Source: Lachnospiraceae bacterium
Lineage (GTDB): Bacteria > Bacillota > Clostridia > Lachnospirales > Lachnospiraceae
Direction: 5' to 3'
Assembly: GCA_910575775.1 (NCBI GenBank)
Contig: CAJTEY010000004.1
Location: 97,762 to 161,761, forward strand
Length of the DNA: 64,000 nt
The translations under genes were made by a program, and so were the position numbers. The notes beneath the pieces were generated by a model. It saw nothing but the letters and a program-made list of their open reading frames with translations, did not search any database and was not told the origin of the DNA. Each line of letters starts with the position of its first letter. Positions within the stretch are counted from its first letter, which is position 1. Shown in pieces: positions 44,584 through 53,311 of the stretch.

Positions 44584-45798
44584 TTACAAATTATCCAGCG
44601 CCGAGTACATCGTCACCATAGGCGCCATGACCGCCGCAATCAGGAAACCGACAATGCCGGCCAGCACGATAATAATCATAGGCTCCATAGCCGCCATCAG
44701 AGACTGCACGGCCATCTCCACCTCTTCCTCGTAGTAATCCGCCAGCTTATTGAGCATTTCCTCGGTGGAACCGGCCTCCTCGCCGATCCGCATCATATGG
44801 TACACCATAGGCGGAAACAGACCGCATGTCCGCACCGGCTGGGACAGGGGCACTCCGATCATAACCTGCTCAACCGCCTCCTTCAGGGCCTCCTTGAACC
44901 AGATATTCGTCATGGTGTCCGACACGATATCCACCGCCTCGATCAACGGCACACCAGCCGTCAGCAGGGTGCTGAGTGTTCTGGCCATCTGTGCACTGGC
45001 CGACTTTACCACCAGATTTTTCACCGCCGGAATCTTCATCTGCAGCTTTCCGAAAAGATGTCTGCCGGAATAAGTCTTCGCATAAGCCTTGAGCGCAAAT
45101 ACAATGCCCGCAATGGCCGGAACAAGTATGTACCAGTTATTCTTGATAAAGTTACTAAGCCCCACCACCGCAAGCGTGATCGCCGGAAGCTCCGTCCCCA
45201 ACTGCTCAAACATATCCATATAACGCGGGATGACAAATACAAGCATAACAATCACAACCACCACCGCAATCAAAGCCACCACGATCGGGTAGATCATCGC
45301 TTTCTTCACAAGCGCCTGCGTCTTGGCTGATTTCTCAAACTGTACCGCCATACGCTCCATCGCCGTGTCCAGACTGCCGGACGCCTCGCCCGCCCTGGCC
45401 ATCTGCACCAGAAGCTCCGGGAACACCCCCGGATGCCCTGACAGGGAATCCGCAAAGCTTTCACCCTTCTCCACGTCCGCACGCACGGCGTAAAGGGCCT
45501 TCTTCATCTTTTTGTTTTCCGTGGAGTCCGCCAGCATATTTAAGGTCTCAATGATCGTGACGCCGGCTCTGGTGATACTGGCAAACTGCCTACAGAACAC
45601 AGCCATATCCCGGGACGTAGGTTTGCCGCCAATATCCAGATCGATATCCCTTGTCAGAGCATTCTGTTCTTTTAGTTCCAACACAATAAGACCCTGATTT
45701 TTCAGATCCCTAAGCAAAAGATCTTTGTTATCAGCGTCTTTACTGCCTTTTATTTCCTTTCCGCCTTTATCGATCGCGACATATCCCCAGACTGCCAT
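44584..45798 (-). CDS. pilC: Type IV pilus platform protein PilC
   Basis: GspF/PilC family, 404 residues, start ATG 45798 (MAVWGYVAIDKGGKE); a 108-base N-terminal extension of the frame contains no RBS. N-terminal domain MAVFCRQFASITRAGVTIIE, two GspF repeats, three membrane helices (YPIVVALIAVVVVIVMLVFV; YILVPAIAGIVFAL; PMIIIVLAGIVGFLIAAVMA). Has its own promoter at 45936-45964 because the rpn gene lies upstream. Docking partner of the PilB/PilT ATPases. Confidence 0.95.
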   Translation of the reverse strand: MAVWGYVAIDKGGKEIKGSKDADNKDLLLRDLKNQGLIVLELKEQNALTRDIDLDIGGKPTSRDMAVFCRQFASITRAGVTIIETLNMLADSTENKKMKKALYAVRADVEKGESFADSLSGHPGVFPELLVQMARAGEASGSLDTAMERMAVQFEKSAKTQALVKKAMIYPIVVALIAVVVVIVMLVFVIPRYMDMFEQLGTELPAITLAVVGLSNFIKNNWYILVPAIAGIVFALKAYAKTYSGRHLFGKLQMKIPAVKNLVVKSASAQMARTLSTLLTAGVPLIEAVDIVSDTMTNIWFKEALKEAVEQVMIGVPLSQPVRTCGLFPPMVYHMMRIGEEAGSTEEMLNKLADYYEEEVEMAVQSLMAAMEPMIIIVLAGIVGFLIAAVMAPMVTMYSALDNL

Positions 45799-45935
45799 AG
45801 CTCTTCCCCCGTACTTCCCCATGTACTTTCGTGCAGGTATCATCCTGCAAGAGTTTGCCTGCGTCCCCTGATCTAATGCCAGAGATACTAGCGCCGATTT
45901 TCTCATTCGGTACTAATTTACTAAGTCTGCTATTA

Positions 45936-45964
45936 ATGATAGCACTTTTGTTGTGAGAATGCAA
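45936..45964 (-). promoter_or_regulatory. Sigma-A type promoter of pilC with long structured leader
   Basis: Minus strand TTGCAT (45959-45964), 17-base spacer, TATCAT (45936-45941). The leader to the pilC start is about 130 bases and includes the perfect hairpin TGCAGG-ATGATA-CCTGCA and others; no known riboswitch class fits. Confidence 0.6.
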
Positions 45965-45978
45965 GTAAGCGATACGGT

Positions 45979-46923
45979 CTATCCATTCCTTTTTAATGTA
46001 AAAACAGGTAATTCTTTTCCATGTTCCCTCTCATATCCTTCCCGGTACAGATTGTCAGCCTCCTCCTCTTTTAACTGGAAACAGGTCTGTAATATGCCTA
46101 TGATATATTCCCTAGACTGTTTCTGCATCACGGTTTCTCTCACAAATGCAGTCGCACAGCGGTTTTTTTCTTCTTTTATTCCTTCTTCTATTCCCTGCGC
46201 TCTTCCTCTCTGCACAAATTTATCCACCACTTCACACATCGTCACTCTGCCTCCTCTCTTCTGAACAGCCTCAAGTTTTTCCATATTATTTATAAAATAT
46301 GTATCTCCCGTCAACGCATGCAGCATACGCATTGTTCCAGCCACATCCGCAATCTTCTGATCTGTCGGCTCATATTTCTTTCCTTCCGCCAGATAGTCCA
46401 CCACGATTTTCATATCGCCTTGAAATCTCTGTCTGACCTGTTCTGACAGTCTCTTCATCGGATAAACATGTACTCTGACATTATCTATATATTTTCTGAC
46501 CATACCGTGAATCCTTTTCTTACGGAAAAAATGATACAAATCCACATCGGTATTCCACACACGATCTCCCCAATACAAAACCAACGTGATTACCGGGTAT
46601 GCCTCATCCCCATCATACTGTTGCCGATAGATCGCTCCCTCATATCCTGCTTTGCGAAGCACAATCCTGTAATCCGGCCCGGACTGGTTCTCCAGTGTAT
46701 ACTGCACCACAATCCTGCCCTGTTTCATTTCATATTTACTCACGTCATTGTACTGGCTGCGCAGCGCACCGTCTGCCGCCTGATACAAAGACTCCGTCGG
46801 CGCCGGCTGCAAATCCTTCGGAAATACCACCTGTTTTCCTTCGAAAATCAGCGCATTGACAATATCTGCAAACACTTCCGGGCTTCGCTCAAACTGCTTG
46901 GCCGCCAAATCCTTTTGTCCCAT
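45979..46923 (-). CDS. Rpn-family nuclease/putative transposase
   Basis: 314 residues; start ATG 46923 (MGQKDLAAKQFERSPEVFAD) with GGGGAG upstream. The N-terminal half is PD-(D/E)XK-like, with an Asp (about residue 62) and a later VVQYTLENQSGPDY motif (E-x-Q) that resembles the catalytic signature of Rpn recombination-promoting nucleases; the C-terminal half is helical and charged (IEEGIKEEKNRCATAFVRET). Such genes are common accessory genes in Lachnospiraceae. It interrupts pilB-pilC and has a strong promoter of its own (47106-47134). Confidence 0.75.
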   Translation of the reverse strand: MGQKDLAAKQFERSPEVFADIVNALIFEGKQVVFPKDLQPAPTESLYQAADGALRSQYNDVSKYEMKQGRIVVQYTLENQSGPDYRIVLRKAGYEGAIYRQQYDGDEAYPVITLVLYWGDRVWNTDVDLYHFFRKKRIHGMVRKYIDNVRVHVYPMKRLSEQVRQRFQGDMKIVVDYLAEGKKYEPTDQKIADVAGTMRMLHALTGDTYFINNMEKLEAVQKRGGRVTMCEVVDKFVQRGRAQGIEEGIKEEKNRCATAFVRETVMQKQSREYIIGILQTCFQLKEEEADNLYREGYEREHGKELPVFTLKRNG

Positions 46924-47105
46924 CTGTCTCCCCTTGTATATGCAGAGTCTCAGGGACATTTCCTTCTTCTCTTTGTGTCCTGCAGACTCTGCCAGTAACT
47001 TTGAAATTATGGCAGATTCTGCCAGAATACCTGATGCGGGGGTATGATTCCCGCCTATAGAGACAGCCGGCCTCATATGCCATGATAACCGGCTGATTTG
47101 TTATT

Positions 47106-47134
47106 AGAATATCGCTTTCGCGAAGCTTTGTCAA
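47106..47134 (-). promoter_or_regulatory. Strong sigma-A type promoter of the rpn gene
   Basis: Minus strand TTGACA (47129-47134), exactly 17 bases, TATTCT (47106-47111). The spacer contains an inverted repeat (GCTTCGCGAAAGC) and an AAGCTT copy flanks each side of the -35, hinting at a regulator site. Downstream is a hairpin CAGCCGG/CCGGCTG. Confidence 0.65.
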
Positions 47135-47204
47135 GCTTTTTTCTCTCTATTTATTAACGTTATTTAGAATATCAATTGTTTTTTATTTTTGAACTGCCCG
47201 CCGC

Positions 47205-48902
47205 CTACAGATCAAAGGATACACGCATCATTTCCTGTACAGAGGTGATTCCCTCCAGCACATACCTGGTGGCGCTCATGCGCAGGGTACTCATCCCCTC
47301 CTCCAGCGCCTTTTTCTTGATATCCTCCGCAGAACCGTTTTTGCTGATAATCGACTTTAAGGACTGGGTCACCTCCATGATCTCATAGACACCAATACGG
47401 CCTCTAAATCCGGCACCGTCACATCTCGGACATCCACAAGGCTCATAGATCGTCACATCCGCATCGGGAGCAAGCTGTAAAAGCTCCAGCTCCTCCGCAT
47501 CCGCCTTTTTCTGTCGTTTACACTCGGGGCAGAGCCTGCGCACCAGTCTCTGGGCGATGACGCCGATCGTGGAGTCCGCAATCAGATACGGTTCAATCCC
47601 CATATCCGCCAGACGGGTGATGGTGCTGGCAGCGGAGTTGGTATGCAGGGTCGAAACCACCAAGTGGCCTGTGATGGATGCCTGGACGGCAATCGAGGCA
47701 GTCTCCTGGTCACGGATCTCACCAATCATAATGATGTCCGGGTCCTGACGCAGAATGGAGCGCAGGGCGGATGCAAAGGTCAGATCCGCCTTGTTGTTGA
47801 CCTGCACCTGATTGATGCCTTCAATATTAGCCTCCACCGGGTCTTCCACGGTGATGATATTCACGTCCTCCTTATTCAGTTCGCTCAGAGCCGTGTACAG
47901 GGTGGTGGACTTACCGCTTCCTGTGGGACCCGTCACCAGCAGGATCCCGTGGGGATTCTTCAGGATATGATCAAACTTCTTCAGTTCGTCCGGTTTCAGA
48001 CCAAGCTGGCTCTTCTCCCTTGTCAGGGCGTTCTTGGAGGTAAGACGCATTACGATCTTTTCCCCGTAGACTGTCGGCAGAATGGAAACACGGATATCAA
48101 ACTCCTTTCTGTCCACAATCTGGGTGATACGGCCGTCCTGCGGCTTTCTCTTCTCGGAGATATCCATGCCGCCGATGATCTTGATACGCGCTACAATCGC
48201 CGGCAGAAGCCTTATACTGTAAACGGATTTCTCATAGAGGGCGCCGTCGATACGGTAACGGATGCGCACCTGTCGCTCCATCGGTTCGATATGGATATCG
48301 GAAGCGCGCTGTCTGACCGCCTGGTCAATCATGCCTTTGACAAGCTGCACAATGGGGGAATTGTTGACATCCTCACTGTACATATCCTCCTGCTCAATCA
48401 TCTGGCTTTCTTTTTCCCTGGTGTACTCCTCCAGCGCGGAATTTACTTCCGCCTGCCCGTAATAATGATCTATTGCCAGCATTACGCTGCCCATGGTGGC
48501 AACCACCGGCTCCACCTGCAGGTTCGTGATGATGTTGATATCATCCATCGCCGCGATATCCATCGGATCAGACATGGCCACCCGGAGCACATTCATGTTA
48601 TCCGGCGAATATTCGAAAGGAATCGCCCGGTGTTTCTTCAAAACGCTCGCCGGCACGAGATCCAAAATTTCCTGCGGAATGACTGTGTTCTGCAGATCCA
48701 CCATATCGTAGTGGAACTGTTTACTCAGCGCCCTTGCGATATTCTCCTCGGTAGTTATGCCTTCATCCACCAGTGTCTCGCCCAGTTTACGCCCACTGCC
48801 CTTCTGACGCTCCAGCCCCCTCTGCAGATCTTCCTCCGTAATAACACCGTTTTGTACAAGCACGTCTCCAAGACGTAATTTTTTTCTTTTAAAGTCCATC
48901 AT
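47205..48902 (-). CDS. pilB: Type IV pilus extension ATPase PilB
   Basis: 565-residue hexameric ATPase. N-terminal MshEN/T2SSE_N-type domain (about 1-145, RLGDVLVQNGVITEEDLQRG), Walker A ILLVTGPTGSGKSTTLYTAL (about 324-343), Asp box IITVEDPVE, Walker B DPDIIMIGEIRDQETA, His box HLVVSTLHTN, and a zinc knuckle with CPECK and CGCPRC. Follows pilT by 33 bases. The MshEN-type N-terminus of some homologues binds c-di-GMP; whether this one does is unknown. Confidence 0.96.
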   Translation of the reverse strand: MMDFKRKKLRLGDVLVQNGVITEEDLQRGLERQKGSGRKLGETLVDEGITTEENIARALSKQFHYDMVDLQNTVIPQEILDLVPASVLKKHRAIPFEYSPDNMNVLRVAMSDPMDIAAMDDINIITNLQVEPVVATMGSVMLAIDHYYGQAEVNSALEEYTREKESQMIEQEDMYSEDVNNSPIVQLVKGMIDQAVRQRASDIHIEPMERQVRIRYRIDGALYEKSVYSIRLLPAIVARIKIIGGMDISEKRKPQDGRITQIVDRKEFDIRVSILPTVYGEKIVMRLTSKNALTREKSQLGLKPDELKKFDHILKNPHGILLVTGPTGSGKSTTLYTALSELNKEDVNIITVEDPVEANIEGINQVQVNNKADLTFASALRSILRQDPDIIMIGEIRDQETASIAVQASITGHLVVSTLHTNSAASTITRLADMGIEPYLIADSTIGVIAQRLVRRLCPECKRQKKADAEELELLQLAPDADVTIYEPCGCPRCDGAGFRGRIGVYEIMEVTQSLKSIISKNGSAEDIKKKALEEGMSTLRMSATRYVLEGITSVQEMMRVSFDL

Positions 48903-48935
48903 TGCCTCCCTGCCAGACCGTTCACACAGCAGTGT

Positions 48936-49991
48936 TTACATTACCTTATTCTGCATCCCGTCGGGATCCTGGGCGAACTGTACCGCCATTTCCCTGTCGA
49001 TCTTTCCCTCGTAAAACAACTGTATAATCGCGTCATCCATAGTAATCATCCCCATCTTGCGGTTGGTCTGCATGACAGACGCAAGCTGATGGGATTTTCC
49101 CTCGCGGATCAGATTTCTGACCGCATGGTTGGCGTGCATCACCTCAAAGGCAGCCACGCGCCCGTGCCCGTCCAATGTCGGAATGAGCTGCTGGGAAATC
49201 ACTGCCTCCAGAACGTTCGCAAGCTGCACACGGATCTGCTGCTGCTGATGAGGCGGAAATACATCGATCACACGGTCCACAGTACTGGCCGCGCCGATGG
49301 TGTGCAGGGTGGAAAGTACAAGGTGCCCAGTCTCCGCTGCCGTAATCGCGACACTTATCGTCTCGAAATCACGCATCTCGCCGACCAGAATGACGTCCGG
49401 GTCTTCACGGAGCGCTGCCCTCAGGGCATTGGCATAGCTCTGGGAATCCAGCCCGATCTCTCTCTGGTTTACCATCGCCATTTTATGCTGGTGCAGATAC
49501 TCGATCGGATCTTCCAGCGTAATCACATGAGCGTCCCGGTTGTTGTTGATCTTGTCAATGACGGCCGCCAGCGTGGTGGACTTACCGCTTCCCGTAGGGC
49601 CTGTCACCAGGATCAGTCCGCGTTTGCGCTCATAAAGGTTGATAACAGACTCCGGCACGCCCAGTTTCTCCGGGGCCGGAACCTGCGTGCCCACCAGACG
49701 CAGCGCCAGAGCTGCCGAACCTCTCTGCTTGTAAACATTGACACGGTATCTTCCCAGCTCCGGGATCGAGAAGGACATATCGTACTCGCCCCTCTCCTCA
49801 AAACGCTCCCGCTGCACATCACTCATGATAGAATAGGCTACCGTCAGCGTGTCCTGCGGCATCATCCTCGGATATTCCATCGCTATCAGATTTCCGTTGA
49901 CCCGCATCTTGGGCGGTATCCCCACCGTGATATGTACATCTGACGCGCCGGCTCTGTTCGCCGTCTGCATAATCTCCTGTATCGTCGGCAT
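48936..49991 (-). CDS. pilT: Type IV pilus retraction ATPase PilT
   Basis: 351-residue retraction motor. Starts MPTIQEIMQTANRAGASDVH, the PilT N-terminal PAS-like domain; Walker A LILVTGPTGSGKSTTLAAVI (about residue 130), VITLEDPIEYLH, DPDVILVGEMRDFETI, HLVLSTLHTIGA. The presence of PilT implies retraction and possible twitching motility or DNA uptake, in line with dprA and comM elsewhere in the window. 34 bases after the HD protein gene. Confidence 0.97.
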   Translation of the reverse strand: MPTIQEIMQTANRAGASDVHITVGIPPKMRVNGNLIAMEYPRMMPQDTLTVAYSIMSDVQRERFEERGEYDMSFSIPELGRYRVNVYKQRGSAALALRLVGTQVPAPEKLGVPESVINLYERKRGLILVTGPTGSGKSTTLAAVIDKINNNRDAHVITLEDPIEYLHQHKMAMVNQREIGLDSQSYANALRAALREDPDVILVGEMRDFETISVAITAAETGHLVLSTLHTIGAASTVDRVIDVFPPHQQQQIRVQLANVLEAVISQQLIPTLDGHGRVAAFEVMHANHAVRNLIREGKSHQLASVMQTNRKMGMITMDDAIIQLFYEGKIDREMAVQFAQDPDGMQNKVM

Positions 49992-50024
49992 CTTCCTCTT
50001 CCCCCTCCTGCCATTTATGTATCT

Positions 50025-51152
50025 TTAGATAATTGGAATCTCCACATACTCCTCCTCTTCTACTTCTATCCCGTTCTTCTTCAACAGATCCATATTCATC
50101 ACATGGCGGTTGTCCAACGTCCTCATAATATCCTTGATCTCCAGATCCTCATACAGATCTGTATCCGCCAGATCAATCACGCTGTTATCCTGGAACATCA
50201 GGATCATGGGCCGCAGGATGTCCGCCTCGTTCGCTGCAAGAACAAGCGCCTTCTCCCCGGTATTCAGTTCCACGCTGACCCCGGGCACCAGAATATTGAC
50301 GGACTTAATCAGCGCATCCACCACTTTGCTGTGGTATACTTTAGGATGATCCAGAAGAAATTTCAGCGCTTCCACCTCGGAAGCCGGCTCCTCATCCATT
50401 TTCATGGCAGTCATCCTGTCGTAGGTTTCCGCTACCGCCAGCACCCGCGCCCCGTTCACAAGCCGGATCGAGGAGATGTCCTCTCCCGTTTTCATGCTTG
50501 CCAGCATCTTATAGGCCTGAGAACAGATCCGTTTGACGTTGGGCTTCGTGGAAAAAGCTTCTTCAAGAAGAGCGTGTCCCCTCTCCTCCCGGATTTCCGT
50601 CGTCATATCAATCAAAGCACCTCCGGCAGCGGCTTCGTCCTGAAAACGCATGATCTTTCCGATATCATGGACGAGCGCTGCCTGCACCGTCTCCATCTGC
50701 TCCTCCACCTTCATATTCATAACATGTGTCATCATTGCGCAGAGAATCGCCACATTCAGGGAATGTTTATATATGTAGTCCTCCTTGCTCCTCAGATTCT
50801 GCAGGAAGTTGATCCTGGCATCCATATGTCCGTAATTTTTGATAATATTGGAGGCAATCATCTGGGCCCGCTGGGTCCGGCCTGTTTCCGCAATTACATC
50901 CAACTCCTCACGGATGGAAAACACGCACATCGTCTGGAAACGCTCAAACTCCGCGTCCGCCCTTGTCATGGGCGGCACGGGCTCTGCAGGCTCCAGAATA
51001 AAAATCCCCAGCAGCCCGAAATTTTTCACACTGTTGATTCCCTGTACCGTCAGTTTGGAATTCCTCTCATAAAGCAGAACACCGTTTTTATTGTAGATAG
51101 GACGTGCCAGTCTCATTCCCGTTTTTAAATCCTCGCTCTTTATAAAACGCAT
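50025..51152 (-). CDS. HD-domain protein, degenerate HD-GYP family
   Basis: 375 residues; start ATG 51152 (MRFIKSEDLKTGMRLARPIY), nine bases after GGAGG. The N-terminal part resembles the PilZ-like or DUF-type head common in HD-GYP proteins. The HD core has YKHSLNVAILCAMM and ALVHDIGKI (metal ligands) and VLAVAETYDRMTA, but the HHExxDGxGYP loop is missing: the equivalent region reads RGHALLEEAFST. So c-di-GMP phosphodiesterase activity is doubtful. C-terminal ~110 residues hold a PilZ-like beta region (VSVELNTGEKALVLAANEAD). Directly upstream of pilT, so it probably regulates pili. Confidence 0.8.
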   Translation of the reverse strand: MRFIKSEDLKTGMRLARPIYNKNGVLLYERNSKLTVQGINSVKNFGLLGIFILEPAEPVPPMTRADAEFERFQTMCVFSIREELDVIAETGRTQRAQMIASNIIKNYGHMDARINFLQNLRSKEDYIYKHSLNVAILCAMMTHVMNMKVEEQMETVQAALVHDIGKIMRFQDEAAAGGALIDMTTEIREERGHALLEEAFSTKPNVKRICSQAYKMLASMKTGEDISSIRLVNGARVLAVAETYDRMTAMKMDEEPASEVEALKFLLDHPKVYHSKVVDALIKSVNILVPGVSVELNTGEKALVLAANEADILRPMILMFQDNSVIDLADTDLYEDLEIKDIMRTLDNRHVMNMDLLKKNGIEVEEEEYVEIPII

Positions 51153-51225
51153 TGTCCCATTCCTCCATTCTGTCATTTAAAAAGCCCGTACTTAAACACT
51201 CCCTGCCTGACTTCCTCTCCGACGA

Positions 51226-51867
51226 TTACATGCCGAAGGCTTCGTACCCTTCCTTCAACTTCTCCAGTGCCCTCTTCTCGATTCTCGATACATAGCTTCT
51301 GGAAATGCCAAGCCTGTGGCCGATCTCCCTCTGGGTGATTTCCTGCCCGCTCAAAAGACCATAGCGCATCAGGATAATCTCCTGCTCCCTGTCCGAGAGT
51401 CTGTCTGTAATCAAGCCTTTGAGCCTGTGCAGTTTATCCTCCACTTCCATTCTGTCAATCACATCCACCTGATCCTGTTCGATCACGTCAAGCAGACTGA
51501 TCTCGTTGCCTTCCCTGTCCGTACCAATGGGTTCGTACAGCGAAACTTCCCGGGAAGTCTTTTTCTTCGCCCGAAGAAGCATCAGCAGCTCATTGTCAAT
51601 ACAGCGCGATGCATAAGTGCTCAGCTTTCCTTTTCCCGCATCAAAGGAATCTATCGCCTTAATCAATCCAATGGTACCGATGGATATCAGATCTTCCATG
51701 TCCTCGTCCACGTTCTGGTACTTTTTGGCGATGTGCGCCACCAGACGTAAATTCCGCTCCACCAAAATCCCTTTGGCCTCCCAGCGCTCTCTTTCGCTTC
51801 CTGTTTTAAGCCTTCCCAGATAGACGGCCTCATCCTTCGCAGAAAGTGGCTGACTGAATGTTTTCAA
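51226..51867 (-). CDS. sigK: RNA polymerase sporulation sigma factor, SigK type
   Basis: Sigma-70 family, 213 residues. SigK-like sequence FSQPLSAKDEAVYLGRLKTG, region 2 (GILVERNLRLVAHIAKKYQN, DLISIGTIGLIKAIDSFDAG KGKLSTYASRCIDNEI-like, here IDNELLMLLRA), and region 4 (TQREIGHRLGISRSYVSRIE KRALEKL). It begins almost directly at the position of mature SigK, so there is no pro-sequence and no skin-type interruption. The promoter upstream is of sigma-A type, which is not expected for a late mother-cell factor. SigE paralogues are possible but less similar. Confidence 0.85.
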   Translation of the reverse strand: MKTFSQPLSAKDEAVYLGRLKTGSERERWEAKGILVERNLRLVAHIAKKYQNVDEDMEDLISIGTIGLIKAIDSFDAGKGKLSTYASRCIDNELLMLLRAKKKTSREVSLYEPIGTDREGNEISLLDVIEQDQVDVIDRMEVEDKLHRLKGLITDRLSDREQEIILMRYGLLSGQEITQREIGHRLGISRSYVSRIEKRALEKLKEGYEAFGM

Positions 51868-51964
51868 TAGGAGCCTCCAAAGTCCATTTACTCTATTCTA
51901 TGACCCGGCGGCTTTCCAAGTGCCTTTCCATCTGTCCCAATTACAATTAGGCTTCTTACATTAT

Positions 51965-51993
51965 ATTATACAAGGATAACAGGGGAAATACAA
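51965..51993 (-). promoter_or_regulatory. Sigma-A type promoter of sigK
   Basis: Minus strand TTGTAT (51988-51993), 17-base spacer, TATAAT (51965-51970), about 98 bases upstream of the sigK start. Confidence 0.6.
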
Positions 51994-52029
51994 TACCGTT
52001 CCAAGCCCTTGCCGCATTCCTCATCCCAC

Positions 52030-53253
52030 TCAAAAGAGAAACGCCGCAAACACCACATTGCTCACGTCAATCCCCCGCGGGGTAAGCCTAAGCCGCTTCC
52101 CCTCCCGCTCCAGAAGTCCCTTCTCCAAAAAAGATCTGATCTGTTTTCCGTAAATATCCTCCACCGTTTTTCCGAAATTCCTCCGAAATTCCTCCTGGTC
52201 CACGCCCTCCGTCAGTCGAAGCCCCAGAAACATAAACTCTTCCATCTGCTCCTCTGAGGCGAGGATCTGCACCTCACAGCGTCCTGTTCTTCGCAGCATT
52301 TCTACATAGGACTTTTCCTTAAGACGCGTGATATAGGGCGCGCTGCCGGACTCAAAAGTCCTCCCGTCACAACCACCATCCCCCATTTTTTCCACACAGT
52401 CTGTATAGGACATATGCTCGTCCGGATTTTTCCACCTGACATTGTTCACCATCGAGGATGCCCCCAGACCGAAGCCCACATAGTCCCCCCTGCGCCAGTA
52501 CACCTTATTGTGGCGGCATTCCCATCCCTCTCCCGCATAATTGGATATCTCGTAACGGTGAAATCCGGCTTCTCCCAGATACCGTCCCGTCAGTTCATAC
52601 ATCTCCCGATCCTCCTCCTCATCGGGAAACGTATACTCTCTTTGGTTTACATAAAGTGGAGTACCTTCCTCCAGAATCAGACTGTAAGCAGAAATATGTT
52701 CCGGTGAAAGCGCAGCCACGCGCTCCAGCGTTTTTCTGTACGATGCCAGGCTTTGTCCCGGCAGTCCCGCCATCAGGTCGATGTTTATATTGCGGAAACC
52801 GGCCTCCCGCGCCATCGCATATGTCTGCTGAAAATCACGGTAACTGTGGATTCTGCCGATACGGGCAAGCTCCTCATCCTCCGTGGACTGCAGCCCGATG
52901 CTGAGACGATTAATACCATATGTTATGTAATTTTTCAGTTTCTGCGACGTCACCGTGCCAGGATTGCATTCTATGGTTATCTCCACATCCTCCGCCAGAG
53001 AAAATCCGTCTCTGATCCGCTCCAGAATCCGCCCTGTTTCCTTGGCCGGAAGGAGGGATGGCGTACCTCCGCCCATAAAGATGGAGACCACCCTGTGATC
53101 TCCATAAAATATTGATTGTTCTTTTATTTCCCGCTGCAACAGGTTTACATAACTCTCCATCTCCCCATCGAAGGCCGGCCCGGAAAGAAAGTCGCAGTAT
53201 AAACATTTTCTGACGCAGAACGGAATGTGAATATAGATACTCAGTTCTCTCAT
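52030..53253 (-). CDS. hemW: Radical SAM protein HemW
   Basis: 407 residues, start ATG 53253 (MRELSIYIHIPFCVRKCLYC), preceded by AGGGG; an ATG 23 codons upstream runs through the neighbour's end. The radical SAM motif CVRKCLYCDF and FMGGGTPSLLP and the HemN C-terminal domain are present. HemW is a heme chaperone-type relative of the oxygen-independent coproporphyrinogen oxidase HemN; HemW lacks the second SAM-related N-terminal Cys of HemN. Located after lepA as in Bacillus. Confidence 0.93.
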   Translation of the reverse strand: MRELSIYIHIPFCVRKCLYCDFLSGPAFDGEMESYVNLLQREIKEQSIFYGDHRVVSIFMGGGTPSLLPAKETGRILERIRDGFSLAEDVEITIECNPGTVTSQKLKNYITYGINRLSIGLQSTEDEELARIGRIHSYRDFQQTYAMAREAGFRNINIDLMAGLPGQSLASYRKTLERVAALSPEHISAYSLILEEGTPLYVNQREYTFPDEEEDREMYELTGRYLGEAGFHRYEISNYAGEGWECRHNKVYWRRGDYVGFGLGASSMVNNVRWKNPDEHMSYTDCVEKMGDGGCDGRTFESGSAPYITRLKEKSYVEMLRRTGRCEVQILASEEQMEEFMFLGLRLTEGVDQEEFRRNFGKTVEDIYGKQIRSFLEKGLLEREGKRLRLTPRGIDVSNVVFAAFLF

Positions 53254-53311
53254 ATTGTCCCCTGTCTGCCTGGCGGGCCACAGACCGGCTGGCCGCCGCG
53301 CGTTCTGTTTC

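Noticed and set aside
45767..45964. 65-codon frame (MHSHNKSAIINS...) upstream of pilC
   Set aside because: Its start overlaps the -35 element of the pilC promoter, so it would not be in the transcript from the start; no ribosome-binding site.
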